In this document: in pieces, positions 19,212 to 28,798 of the stretch
How positions within the stretch are numbered: position 1 is the stretch's first letter
How the letters are laid out: every line of letters begins with the position of its first letter
Assembly (NCBI GenBank): GCA_025359665.1
Contig: JANYFU010000359.1
Coordinates: 1 to 34,365, forward strand
Direction: 5' to 3'
DNA length: 34,365 nucleotides
Source of the DNA: Caulobacteraceae bacterium
GTDB lineage: Bacteria; Pseudomonadota; Alphaproteobacteria; Caulobacterales; Caulobacteraceae
Program-made: the position numbers and the translations under genes
Notes under the pieces: generated by a model
What the model was told of the DNA's origin: nothing
What the model saw: the letters and a program-made list of their open reading frames with translations, nothing else
Databases searched by the model: none

Positions 19212-19607
19212 TCAGGCGGGAACGACGCTCTTACCCACCGGGGCGAGCGCGATGATCGCCAGTTTGAAGTGCTGCAATCCGAAGGGAATTCCTATGATGG
19301 TGACGCACAGGACCGCGCCCAGAAGAATGTGCGCCAGGGCGATGTACCAGCCGGCGAAAAGGAACCAGACCACGTTCAGCACAAGGCCCAACGATCCAGT
19401 ACCCAGATCTTCGTGGCCAGTAACTACCCGTCGATCGACAACTGTCGAGCCGAACGGCGCAAACGAGAAAATCCCGATCCTGAAAGCCGCCGCGGCCCAG
19501 GGTAGCCCGACGATGGTGACCGCCAGAACAGCGCCGCCGACCAACCAGGCAAAACCGGTGGCGAAGCCACCCAGAAAGAACCACAGAAGATTCAGAAGCA
19601 GCGTCAT
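19212..19607 (-). CDS. YccF domain-containing membrane protein
   Basis: 131 aa with duplicated YccF-type motifs: NLLWFFLGGF...TIVGLPWAAAAFRI...SFAPFG and NVVWFLFAGWYIALAHILLGAVLCVTIIGIPFGLQHFKLAIIALAPVG. Confidence 0.88.
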   Translation of the reverse strand: MTLLLNLLWFFLGGFATGFAWLVGGAVLAVTIVGLPWAAAAFRIGIFSFAPFGSTVVDRRVVTGHEDLGTGSLGLVLNVVWFLFAGWYIALAHILLGAVLCVTIIGIPFGLQHFKLAIIALAPVGKSVVPA

Positions 19608-19832
19608 TGGGCCTCCCGATCAAACAGCCAGGGACAAGCTAGGCTCCACAAGACGACAAGACCACGGTCTATCGCGCCCACTGGCGATGGCAAGCTGATC
19701 CGCCAGCAGTCGCAATGGGTATAGACCGGGACGGTTGGCGAACCGGGTGTAACCAGGCAGGCCCGCGGCGCGAAACGAGTTCGTAAAGCCTCAAGGCGAG
19801 GGCCAACCCTGTTTTTACGGAGACAATCATCA

Positions 19833-20570
19833 ATGTCAGAATCAGCACCCCTTCCGCATCGTGGTCGATCAGGTGGCATAGCCCTTGGCGTGGCAACCGT
19901 CCTGGCGGTCGCAATCGCCGTGGCCTGCGCCGGGGGCGCTTCAGGCGCCGGCGGCGACTCCGCCATGCCGGTCAGGGCTCCGGCGCCGGCGTTCGATCAG
20001 CCGTCATCGACCACCGCGAGCCAGATTGCGGTCCTGTCCGGCGGATGTTTTTGGGGTGTCCAGGGAGTGTTTCAACACGTCAAGGGCGTGACGCAGGTCC
20101 TATCCGGCTATGCGGGGGGTCTCAAGGCCACGGCGGACTATGAACTCGTCAGCACGGGAACGACCGGCCACGCTGAATCGGTGAAGATCGTTTTCGATCC
20201 CCGTCAGATATCCTACGGCGAAATCCTGCGAATCTACTTCTCGGTTGCGACGGACCCAACTCAGCTCAACCACCAGTTCCCGGACGAGGGCACGCAATAT
20301 CGCGGCGACATCTTCTATATGGACGACAGTCAGAGGGTCGTCGCCCAGCGCTATATCGCACAGCTAAACGCGGCGAAAATCTTCAGGCGGCCGATCGTCA
20401 CGCGCATCGACCCGTTCAAGGGTTTCTATGTCGCGGAGCGCTATCATCAGGACTTTCTGCGTCTGCATCCTGATCAACCTTATATAGCGACCTACGACAT
20501 ACCAAAGGTCGCCGCGCTGAAGGCGCTGTTCCCAGCCCGCTATCGCGCCAATCCCGTTAGAACGCTTTAG
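19833..20570 (+). CDS. msrA: Exported peptide-methionine (S)-S-oxide reductase
   Basis: N-terminal hydrophobic export segment, catalytic GGCFWGVQGVFQHVKGV, SGYAGG, TTGHAESVKIVFDP, GTQYRGDIFY. Confidence 0.93.
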   Translation: MSESAPLPHRGRSGGIALGVATVLAVAIAVACAGGASGAGGDSAMPVRAPAPAFDQPSSTTASQIAVLSGGCFWGVQGVFQHVKGVTQVLSGYAGGLKATADYELVSTGTTGHAESVKIVFDPRQISYGEILRIYFSVATDPTQLNHQFPDEGTQYRGDIFYMDDSQRVVAQRYIAQLNAAKIFRRPIVTRIDPFKGFYVAERYHQDFLRLHPDQPYIATYDIPKVAALKALFPARYRANPVRTL

Positions 20571-20648
20571 GCCGATTGACTGGCGGCGCACTCTGGCTCC
20601 TGGCCAAAGCGTGTGCTCAGATGCGGAGCTAAAGCGCTGTGAGGTAAA

Positions 20649-22967
20649 TTGGCCCTTCCACATCGTCCGTTGATTCCCGCTTCGGCGAATCTGCGCGAAC
20701 TCGCCCTCACCCCGCTTATCGTCGGTGTTCTGCTGGGCGTGGTGTTCGGCGCCTCGTCGCTCTACCTGGTCCTGAAAGTCGGCCTCACGGTCAGCGCCTC
20801 GATCCCGGTGGCGGTGATCTCGCTGACGCTGTTCCGACTGCTGGGCAAGCTCGGCCTTCGCTCGGCGACCGTTCTCGAGCACAACATCGTGCAGACGGCG
20901 GGCTCGGCCGGCGAATCGATCGCCTTCGGCATTGGCGTGACCATGCCGGCGATCATGATCCTGGGCTTCGACCTGGAGATCACCCGGGTGATGCTGGTGG
21001 GCATACTGGGCGGCCTGCTCGGGATTCTGATGATGATTCCCTTGCGGCGGGCACTGATCGTCCAGCAGCACGGAATTCTGAAATACCCGGAGGGCACGGC
21101 CTGCGCCGAGGTGCTGAAGGCCGGGGCCACACCCGCCGAACGAGCGATGGGCCAAGCCGACCCGGAGAAGGCAGCTGATGAGGACGCCGCCAAATCGGGC
21201 GCCGCGGCCATATTCGGCGGTTTCGGCGCGGGCGTGATCTATAAACTGGGTATGGAAGCCTTCAAGCTCTGGAAGGACACGCCCGAGAAAATCTTTGGAA
21301 CGCCGCTAGCCGCTGGTTCATTGTCGGCGGAGATTTCCCCGGAGTTGTTGGGCGTCGGCTATATCATCGGGCCGAGGATCGCCTCGACCATGGCCGCCGG
21401 TGGCGTTCTAGCCTATCTGGTCCTGATACCGATGATCCACTTCTTTGGCGCTGCGGCGACCATGGTCATCCCTCCCGGGACTGCCCCCATAGACACCATG
21501 GGTCCCGATCAGATTCGCGGCGCCTATGTGCTCTATATCGGCGCGGGCGCCGTGGCGGTGGGCGGGATCATCAGCGTGTTCCGAGCCCTGCCCATGATCG
21601 CGCGCGGCGTGGCGGGAGGCTTAAGCGACTGGCGAAGCCGCAGGGCCGAAACCACCGAGCGCGAGGCGACCTTGCGCACCGATCTAGACCTGTCGCCGAG
21701 AATTGTCGGGATCGGCCTGATCCTGCTGATGGCCGGGATACTGATGGCGCGCAGCCTGCACATGAACATTCTGGGCGCCTTGCTGATCGTGGTCTTCGGT
21801 TTCCTGTTCGTCACCGTTTCCTCCCGTCTGACCGGCGAGATCGGCTCGTCTTCCAACCCGATTTCGGGGATGACGGTCGCGACCCTACTACTGACCTGCC
21901 TGATCTTCCTGGCCCTGGGTTGGACGGGACCCAGCTACTATGTCACCGCCCTGTCGGTCGGCGGGATCGTCTGCGTCGCCGCTTCGAACGGCGGGACGAC
22001 CTCCCAGGACCTCAAGGCCGGCTTCCTGATCGGCTCGACGCCGCGATCGCAGCAGATCGCCATACTGGCGGGAGCCCTCGCCTCGGCGCTGGTGCTGGGT
22101 CCGATATTGCTGGCTCTGAACGACGCCGCCACCGTCTATGTGCCGCTGAATCCAGGCGCCGCGCATGCGGCAGGCGAGGCCACTACCTCGGCAGGCTGGA
22201 AACTGAACCCAGCCACTGTCGCGGCCTTGCCAACGGACCACATTCACGGCCCCCAGGCGAAATCCGACCCCGGCGCCTATCGCGTCTGGCAGAAGACCGA
22301 TGACGTCGGCGGACCCGCCGGGCGCTACTTGGTCGATGCTTCCGGCGCCCCAGCCTATCTGGTTGATCCTGGTATCAACGGCACGCATCGTGTCCGGCCA
22401 GATGGCACGGCGGTCAACAAGTTCGCGGCCCCAAAGGCGACGCTGATGAGCTACATCATCAAGGGAATACTGAACCGACAGCTGCCGTGGACGCTGGTCA
22501 TCCTCGGCGGAGCGATTTCCGTGGTACTGGAAATGTGCGGCATCGCCTCCCTGGCCTTCGCCGTTGGTGTCTATCTGCCGATATCGTCCTCCATGCCGAT
22601 CTTTATTGGCGGATTGGTGCGATGGATGGTCGACCGACACCTGAAACACCGCTTCCGCGGCGCCGATCTCAGCCCGGAACAACTGATCGCAGAGACCGAC
22701 AAGAGCCCCGGCGTGCTGGTCGCTTCGGGCTATATCGCCGGCGGGGCCATAGCAGGCATCGGCATCGCCTTCATGGCCGGCGCCCTGACCAGCTTTAATC
22801 AGTCCGTTACCGACGTGATGACGGCGCATAACCCGTTCTTCTCGGGTCCCTGGTCCGACGCCTTGGCCCTGATCCCGTTCACGGCGCTCGTCCTGGGATT
22901 GTATCTCTCCGGTCGCCTCGCCAAGACCGCGGAGACGGCCGGCCCCGGCGATCTGGTGCGCGGTTAG
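20649..22967 (+). CDS. OPT family oligopeptide transporter
   Basis: 772 aa polytopic protein with ELALTPLIVGVLLGVVFGASSLYLVLKVGLTVSASIPVAVI, GSAGESIAFG, KYPEGTACAEVLKAG, SSNPISGMTVATLL and ASNGGTTSQDLKAGFLIG. Apparent TTG start. Confidence 0.92.
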   Translation: MALPHRPLIPASANLRELALTPLIVGVLLGVVFGASSLYLVLKVGLTVSASIPVAVISLTLFRLLGKLGLRSATVLEHNIVQTAGSAGESIAFGIGVTMPAIMILGFDLEITRVMLVGILGGLLGILMMIPLRRALIVQQHGILKYPEGTACAEVLKAGATPAERAMGQADPEKAADEDAAKSGAAAIFGGFGAGVIYKLGMEAFKLWKDTPEKIFGTPLAAGSLSAEISPELLGVGYIIGPRIASTMAAGGVLAYLVLIPMIHFFGAAATMVIPPGTAPIDTMGPDQIRGAYVLYIGAGAVAVGGIISVFRALPMIARGVAGGLSDWRSRRAETTEREATLRTDLDLSPRIVGIGLILLMAGILMARSLHMNILGALLIVVFGFLFVTVSSRLTGEIGSSSNPISGMTVATLLLTCLIFLALGWTGPSYYVTALSVGGIVCVAASNGGTTSQDLKAGFLIGSTPRSQQIAILAGALASALVLGPILLALNDAATVYVPLNPGAAHAAGEATTSAGWKLNPATVAALPTDHIHGPQAKSDPGAYRVWQKTDDVGGPAGRYLVDASGAPAYLVDPGINGTHRVRPDGTAVNKFAAPKATLMSYIIKGILNRQLPWTLVILGGAISVVLEMCGIASLAFAVGVYLPISSSMPIFIGGLVRWMVDRHLKHRFRGADLSPEQLIAETDKSPGVLVASGYIAGGAIAGIGIAFMAGALTSFNQSVTDVMTAHNPFFSGPWSDALALIPFTALVLGLYLSGRLAKTAETAGPGDLVRG

Positions 22968-22973
22968 GCCACC

Positions 22974-23723
22974 ATGGTCGGGCGTGAACAGCTGGCGGCG
23001 CTGCTGAATCAGTCCCGGCGCTCGGTGATCTTCACGGGCGCCGGAATGTCGACGGAGTCGGGCATTCCGGACTTCCGAAGCCCCGGTGGCGTCTGGAGCC
23101 GGATGAAACCGATCTATTTCCAGGACTTCATGGCCAGCGAAGAGCGCCGCCGCGAGGCCTGGACCCGGGCCTTTTCGGGCGCGGCCGGCTGGACCGGAGC
23201 CAATCCCAACGCCGGACATTTCGCTGTCGCCAGGCTCGTCGCCCAGGGAAAGGTCCGTCGGGTGATCACCCAGAACGTCGACAATCTGCACCAGGCCTCG
23301 GGCATCGCCGATGATCGGGTGATCGAGCTGCACGGTAACGCCGGCTACGCCACCTGCCTGATCTGCGGCTTGCGACACGAACTCGCCGATCTCAAGCGTC
23401 CGTTTATCGAGGCTGGCGTGCTGCCGAGCTGCCGGGACTGTGGCGGGATCGTCAAGACAGCGACCATTTCCTTCGGCCAACCGATGCCGGCCGGCCCGGT
23501 GGCCCTGGCCGAGACAGCCGCCCTGGATTGCGACCTGATTCTGGTCCTTGGCTCGTCGCTGGTGGTGTTTCCGGCGGCCGGTCTGCCGCTGATGGCCAAA
23601 CGCAATGGCGCGGCGCTCGCGATCGTCAACCGCGAACCCACCGACCAGGACCGGTTCGCCGATCTCGTGCTGCACGACGAAATCGGTGCGGTCATGCAGG
23701 AAATCGCCCCGCCGCCTGGCTGA
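22974..23723 (+). CDS. NAD-dependent protein deacylase (Sir2 family)
   Basis: FTGAGMSTESGIPDFRSPGGVWS, TQNVDNLHQASG, VIELHGNAGYATCLICG...CRDCGGIVKTATISFGQPMP (Zn Cys4), VLGSSLVVFPAAGLP. Confidence 0.94.
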   Translation: MVGREQLAALLNQSRRSVIFTGAGMSTESGIPDFRSPGGVWSRMKPIYFQDFMASEERRREAWTRAFSGAAGWTGANPNAGHFAVARLVAQGKVRRVITQNVDNLHQASGIADDRVIELHGNAGYATCLICGLRHELADLKRPFIEAGVLPSCRDCGGIVKTATISFGQPMPAGPVALAETAALDCDLILVLGSSLVVFPAAGLPLMAKRNGAALAIVNREPTDQDRFADLVLHDEIGAVMQEIAPPPG

Positions 23724-23735
23724 GGGCGCTACGCC

Positions 23736-26621
23736 TTAGTCGCAACCCGCCACACCGGCCGCCGCGAGCAGGGCGCCGCGACCATGGCTCAGATCCTTGC
23801 CATCCCGGACCGTCGGATAGGGCGTGTCGCCCTTCAAGCCCCGCCAGAGCGCCAGGTTGAAGGCGGCGGTGTCGAGACGGTCCTCGCCGGCGAAGTTCTG
23901 GCCGGCCATGGCCGCGGCCCAGTACCCCGCGGACCGGGTCTTCACCAGGCACCCCGACTCGGCGGAGATGATTGGAGGCAAAGGCAAGGCCGTCGTCCGC
24001 AGAACGGCCGGAACCAGGGCCTCAAAAGTCCAATCCGCCGTCGAAGTGTCGAAGATTTCGGCCATGGGTTCGGCCAGGGCGTCGTTCAGACCCATGGGAC
24101 TGGCGCCTAGTACTGTTTCGATCGTGTGGATCAGATTCACCGTGGCGTAGCGATGGGACACCACCACGCCACGTTTGACATAGGGTCCGGACACAAGGGC
24201 GATGGAGCGGTGAGCATCGACATGGTCCGGTCCATCCTGGGCGTCGTCCTCGACCACGAAGATCAGGGTGTCCTTGGCGAACGGGCTTTTGGCGACCTTC
24301 TCGATCACCATGCCGACCGCATAGTCGTTGTCCGCCAATTCGGTCTCGACGGTATTGACCCCATCGATGCCCTTGCCGAAGTCGCCAGTATGGTCATGAG
24401 CCAGTCGCAGCATCATCAGATTGGGCGCGGAGCCCTTGGCCACGAAGGCGTCGAATTCGCGCTCCCATTCCTTGAAGCGCCAATAGTCTGGGAACGACTG
24501 ATCGAAGCCTCGGAAGTAGGGGTCGGTTATCCCCATCAGGGACGCTTTGGATGGTGTGAAGACCCTGAGCCCGGTCTTCCAGGGCTCGCGCTCGAGCGGT
24601 ATTCGCGCCGAGCCGGCCGGGGGGAAATAGAGCGACAAATCGCCGTAGAAGCCCCAGTTGCGCACACTCAGGCCCGCCGCCAGGACCTGATCCCAGAGAT
24701 AACCCTTACCCTCGACGCCGTAGGGGCCATCAGGCGCCGCCACATCCCTGGCGCCGGCCAGGACGTTGGGATCCTTCGGCGACAGCGGATTGGCGGCCAC
24801 CCGCTCGGCCATCGAGGCGAAGCCGACGTTGACGTTGCGATTGTCGCCCTCCTGGTCATAACCCAGGCCGCGCGCCGCGTAGTTCACCGGGGCCTCCCGT
24901 TCGGTCCAGTCATTGGTGCGCCCGGCCACGGTCCAGTTCCAGCCGGTGTTGCTGCTCTCGCCGCTGTCGAAGAAAGCGTCCAGATCGACAAACTGCCGGG
25001 CCAGCGCGTGAAGATTGGGCGTCATGGCGCGGCCAAATACGGCCAGCCGTGGGTCTCCGTTCCCGACCTCAAGGTCGCCGAGAATCTGATCGTAGGTGCG
25101 ATTCTCCTTCACGATATAGATCACGTGGTGGATGTGGTTGCGCAGAAAAGTCATCTTGTCTGCGTCGGCGGCGGACGGGACCGCGAAGACATGATTGTTG
25201 GCGGCCACCTGCGCGGTCAGGGAGACCAAAGCCCTCGAAGTCGGAGGCCCGAGGGTCAGAAAGCCGGCCTTTTCTTTTTGCCAGACGTACTGGTTGGCGC
25301 TTTGGCAATCGTTCTGACTGGCCGGCGTGGTCTCCAGATTATTTCGGCAGCCCAGCGGCACGGGTCCGGTGTTGCTCTTGCCATTGACCACATAGATTTG
25401 ACCGCCGTCCGGCCGCACGGCCACGGAGGTGGGATACCAGCCGGTGGGGATCAGTCCGACAACCACCGATGCGGCCGAATCGGCGTCGCCATCCCCGTCC
25501 CCGTCATCATCCTTGCGCGCGGTTCTAGCGGCTTTGCCGCCCACGGCCGCATCGTCCAGCCGCACCACCGCCAGCGCGTTCTCGCCTCCGTTGGTTACCA
25601 GCAGCGTGCGGCCGTCGGGCGAGAGCGCCAGGGCGTTTGAGCCAGCTCCGCCTAGTCCTCTATGTGCCCAAGTAGCCGGACCGGCGGTGGGAATGGTCTC
25701 GATGATCCGGTTCAACCGTGTGTCGACGAGCACCACGCTGTCGGTGTTGTCCAGGGCGGCGAACAGGCGGGCGCCGGCGCCCTTCAGCAGCGCGACCGGC
25801 TGACCCTCGGTCTTGAGGCGCGCGCCAACGCGTATGCCGGAGGCGCCGACCTCAAGGGCGATGATCTCGCGGTCTCGCTCGCTGGCCACATAGGCGCGGG
25901 TATTGGAGATCCAAGCGACCGCCCGGGGATAGGTGCCACCGACCTGTCCGGTCCGCGTGGGATCGATGACGCCGGGCCGCAAATCCTGGTCGGAGACGGT
26001 CCCGGAAACCAGATCGATCAGGCTGACCGAATCATTCTGGATATTGGTGGCCAGCAACCGGCGCCCGTCGGGACTGACCGCGACGGCCGCTATCTCTGGG
26101 CGCGCCGCCAGGCCGAGGCCGGCCTTGTGCCCAAGGACGAAGGTTCGGCCGGACGTGAAGGCCGCCGGTCCGACGACGAACTCATAGACCCTATCGTCGA
26201 CGCCGCCGGAGACGAAGAACCGGTCGCCGGCCGGCGCCCAGGCGAGGCCCTGAAAGGCGTTGGCTATCGGGATGACCTGACGCTGCACCGGCGCGGCGCC
26301 CGAGACGTCCCAGACGAAGACATATTCGTTCGAGCGTTCGGGAATGAAACGGCCGTCCGGCCCGAACACCCGGTTGAAGCCGCTGGTCAGGATCAGCAGG
26401 GTCTTGCCGTTGGGCGACAGGGCCACGGCGGCCGCCTGACCGGCGGTGTAGGCGGGATCTCCAGGCAGTCCCGGGTTCAACGGCTGAAAGATAGCCCCCG
26501 GCGCGGCGATGGGAGTCAGGGCCTGACCAGTCGGCGTGAATTCCTCGGCCCGGACCGCTGCCGCCAGGGCGAGCGTCCCTAGCAGAGCCAGTCCGAAGCG
26601 CCGCTCGAAAAGCCTGATCAT
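23736..26621 (-). CDS. Bifunctional YncE-like beta-propeller / phosphoesterase (alkaline phosphatase superfamily) protein
   Basis: Start chosen at MIRLFERRFG with signal peptide. N-terminal repeats AVSPDGRRLLATN, ALSPDGRTLLVTNGGENALAVV. C-terminal VIYIVKENRTYDQILGDLEVGNGDP...SGESSNTGWNWTVAGRTND...IFVVEDDAQDGPDHVDAHRSIALVSGPYVKRG. Confidence 0.88.
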   Translation of the reverse strand: MIRLFERRFGLALLGTLALAAAVRAEEFTPTGQALTPIAAPGAIFQPLNPGLPGDPAYTAGQAAAVALSPNGKTLLILTSGFNRVFGPDGRFIPERSNEYVFVWDVSGAAPVQRQVIPIANAFQGLAWAPAGDRFFVSGGVDDRVYEFVVGPAAFTSGRTFVLGHKAGLGLAARPEIAAVAVSPDGRRLLATNIQNDSVSLIDLVSGTVSDQDLRPGVIDPTRTGQVGGTYPRAVAWISNTRAYVASERDREIIALEVGASGIRVGARLKTEGQPVALLKGAGARLFAALDNTDSVVLVDTRLNRIIETIPTAGPATWAHRGLGGAGSNALALSPDGRTLLVTNGGENALAVVRLDDAAVGGKAARTARKDDDGDGDGDADSAASVVVGLIPTGWYPTSVAVRPDGGQIYVVNGKSNTGPVPLGCRNNLETTPASQNDCQSANQYVWQKEKAGFLTLGPPTSRALVSLTAQVAANNHVFAVPSAADADKMTFLRNHIHHVIYIVKENRTYDQILGDLEVGNGDPRLAVFGRAMTPNLHALARQFVDLDAFFDSGESSNTGWNWTVAGRTNDWTEREAPVNYAARGLGYDQEGDNRNVNVGFASMAERVAANPLSPKDPNVLAGARDVAAPDGPYGVEGKGYLWDQVLAAGLSVRNWGFYGDLSLYFPPAGSARIPLEREPWKTGLRVFTPSKASLMGITDPYFRGFDQSFPDYWRFKEWEREFDAFVAKGSAPNLMMLRLAHDHTGDFGKGIDGVNTVETELADNDYAVGMVIEKVAKSPFAKDTLIFVVEDDAQDGPDHVDAHRSIALVSGPYVKRGVVVSHRYATVNLIHTIETVLGASPMGLNDALAEPMAEIFDTSTADWTFEALVPAVLRTTALPLPPIISAESGCLVKTRSAGYWAAAMAGQNFAGEDRLDTAAFNLALWRGLKGDTPYPTVRDGKDLSHGRGALLAAAGVAGCD

Positions 26622-26700
26622 TCGTCGTCTCCCGCCCATTGCCAGCGCGATCGGACTTTCGCCCATTTAGACAACAGCACCAAGACAGAGGACGATCGGT

Positions 26701-27519
26701 TCAGGTCTCGACGAAGGCCCGTTCCAAAACAAAGTCTCCGGGGCTGGCGACCGACCCTTCTTCATAGCCGCGGTCGAGCAACAGGGTCTTCAGATCGGCC
26801 AGGACCGATGGGCCGCCGCACAACATCAGGCGATCATGGGCCGGGTCCAGCGGCGGCAGCCCGATATCGCGGAACAGCTGTCCCGACTGGATCAGGTCGG
26901 TGATTCGGCCCCGGGTCTTGAACGGCTCGCGGGTCACGGTTGGGTAGTAGATCAGCTTGGGGGCGATCATCTCGCCGAGGTCGGGATCGTTCGGCAGATC
27001 GTGTTCGAAGAACTGGCGATAGTTGAGGTCCTCGACATTGCGCACCGTGTGGGTGACCACGATCCGATCGAAGCGTTCATAGACCTCCGGATCGCGCACT
27101 AGGCTCAGCCAGGGCGCGAGGCCGGTGCCGGTGCCCAACATATAGAGCGTCTTTCCTGGGCGCAGGCCGTCCAGCACCAGGGTGCCGGTGGGTTTGCGGC
27201 CGACCAGCACCTCATCGCCCTCGACGATGTTCATCAGCCGGGAGGTCAACGGGCCGTCCTTCACCTTGATGGAGTAGAATTCGAGTTCGTCGGCCCAGTT
27301 GGGGCTGGCGATCGAATAGGCGCGAAGTAGCGGTTTGCCGACCACCTCAAGGCCGAGCATCACGAACTGGCCGTTTTCAAAGCGAAAGGTCGGATCCCGC
27401 GTCGTACGCAGGGTGAACAGCTCTGGCGTCCAGTGCTTCACATAGGTGACGCGCTCGACGTTGAAGGCGCCGCGTTTCGGCGGCGCGGGTGCGGCAATAG
27501 TTTGGGACAGGGTGGAAAT
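26701..27519 (-). CDS. fpr: Ferredoxin--NADP reductase
   Basis: FENGQFVMLGL, LLRAYSIASPNW, MLGTGTGLAPWLSLVRDPEVYERF, LMLCGGPSVL. The start is unclear: the tracked ORF begins at 27612 inside cysH, while 27519 is a proposed ATT start. Confidence 0.88.
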   Translation of the reverse strand: MSTLSQTIAAPAPPKRGAFNVERVTYVKHWTPELFTLRTTRDPTFRFENGQFVMLGLEVVGKPLLRAYSIASPNWADELEFYSIKVKDGPLTSRLMNIVEGDEVLVGRKPTGTLVLDGLRPGKTLYMLGTGTGLAPWLSLVRDPEVYERFDRIVVTHTVRNVEDLNYRQFFEHDLPNDPDLGEMIAPKLIYYPTVTREPFKTRGRITDLIQSGQLFRDIGLPPLDPAHDRLMLCGGPSVLADLKTLLLDRGYEEGSVASPGDFVLERAFVET

Positions 27520-27551
27520 CGGACTCTCGCCTTTCGTCTTCGCGGTCGTGG

Positions 27552-28298
27552 TTAGATATCGCCGCCCATGAAGGGCGCGGCGCCGGGCGCGCGGGCGGTA
27601 TGTATGCCGCATTCGGTCTTTTGCGAACCCGCCCAGCGTCCTGCCCGGACATCGGCGCCCTCCTCGACCGCCTGGGTGCAGGGCCAGCAGCCAACGGAGG
27701 GGAAGCCCGCCGCCACCAGCGGATGGGCCGGGAGATCGTGCTTGACGATGTAAGCGTCGAGCTCGGTCTTGCCCCAGTTGGCCAACGGATTGAACTTGAT
27801 CTGATGCTCGGCTTGTTCGACCACCGACAGGCGGAGCCGATCACCACCGTGGAAGCGCTTGCGACCGGTCAGCCAAGCGTCGAACCCCTCCAGGGCTCGG
27901 TCCAGCGGCAGCACCTTGCGGATATGGCAGCAGGCGTCGGTGTCGGACTGCCACAGGTTGGTGTTGGGATCACCCAACGCCAGATCCTCGAACCGCGGCC
28001 GCAAGTCACGCACCTGGGTCAGGCCAAGGCGGGCGGCGAGATTGCGGCGATAGTCCAAGGTCTGGGCGAACAGCATGCCGGTGTCGAGAAACAGCACCGG
28101 CATGTCGGGGTTCACCTGGGCGACCAAGTGCAGCAGCACCGCCGACTCGGCCCCAAAAGACGAGACCAAGGCGAGGCGGTCGCCGAACGCGTCGGCGGCG
28201 GCCTCGATGATCGCGGCGGGATGAGCGTCGCGCAATTCGAGGTTCAATCGCTCGGCCAGACTCAGCCGGGCGTCGGTTTGATCGAAGGCCATGTTCAA
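27552..28298 (-). CDS. cysH: Phosphoadenylyl/adenylyl-sulfate reductase
   Basis: SSFGAESAVLLHLVAQVNPDMPVLFLDTGMLF, CCHIRKVLPLDRAL and the C-terminal ECGIH thiol motif. Confidence 0.93.
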   Translation of the reverse strand: MNMAFDQTDARLSLAERLNLELRDAHPAAIIEAAADAFGDRLALVSSFGAESAVLLHLVAQVNPDMPVLFLDTGMLFAQTLDYRRNLAARLGLTQVRDLRPRFEDLALGDPNTNLWQSDTDACCHIRKVLPLDRALEGFDAWLTGRKRFHGGDRLRLSVVEQAEHQIKFNPLANWGKTELDAYIVKHDLPAHPLVAAGFPSVGCWPCTQAVEEGADVRAGRWAGSQKTECGIHTARAPGAAPFMGGDI

Positions 28299-28798
28299 CC
28301 TCCCAGGCGTTCAGCGAACGCCGGTTCGCGGCCGTCGGCGGCGCGCTGATAGACGTGACGGAAACGGCGCGCCGCGTGGGTCCATTGCTCGGGCGTGGTC
28401 AGATCAGCGGGCTGCGCGGCGTCGAACCCACAGCGCACCAGCGGGACCGCCATCTCCAGCAGCACGTCGCCGACGGCGCGAAGCTCGCCCCGGAAGGCCA
28501 GGCGTTCCCGAGCCACGCGCGCGGCGCTGTAGGCACGGCCGTCGCGGAACTTGGGGAAGGTCAGGGCCAGCACCGAAAGCCGCTGCAGGTCGACCACCAG
28601 GTCCTCGGGCTCCTCATCGGAGGCAAGGCGGACACCGAGGTTCCGGCCCTGGGCGAGAAGGTCCCTGCCCTCTCTCTGAAAGCGCGCCAGCGAGATGATC
28701 ACATCGCCCTGTGGCATCGGCTGATCGTCATCGACCGCCGTGAAAGCGTCTTCCGCCCAGGCCGCGACGCCATCGCGAAACCTAATGAGCCTCGGCAT
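28295..28798 (-). CDS. DUF934 domain-containing protein
   Basis: Start chosen at MPRLIRFRDG. LALTFPKFRDGRAYSAARVARERLAFRGELRAVGDVLLE is the DUF934 hallmark. Sits between cysH and cysI. Confidence 0.9.
   Translation of the reverse strand: MPRLIRFRDGVAAWAEDAFTAVDDDQPMPQGDVIISLARFQREGRDLLAQGRNLGVRLASDEEPEDLVVDLQRLSVLALTFPKFRDGRAYSAARVARERLAFRGELRAVGDVLLEMAVPLVRCGFDAAQPADLTTPEQWTHAARRFRHVYQRAADGREPAFAERLGG

Noticed and set aside
20571-20648. Riboswitch or attenuator upstream of the OPT transporter
   Set aside because: The gap is under 80 bp and I could not identify a convincing conserved structure by eye.
21888-23675. 595-aa minus-strand ORF antisense to the OPT transporter and sirtuin genes
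   Set aside because: Low-complexity Arg/Gly/Gln-rich translation with no domain signature. It overlaps two well-supported genes and is an expected high-GC artefact.
24126-25640. 504-aa + ORF antisense to the YncE/phosphoesterase gene
   Set aside because: No family motif; opposite to a convincing CDS. High-GC antisense ORF.
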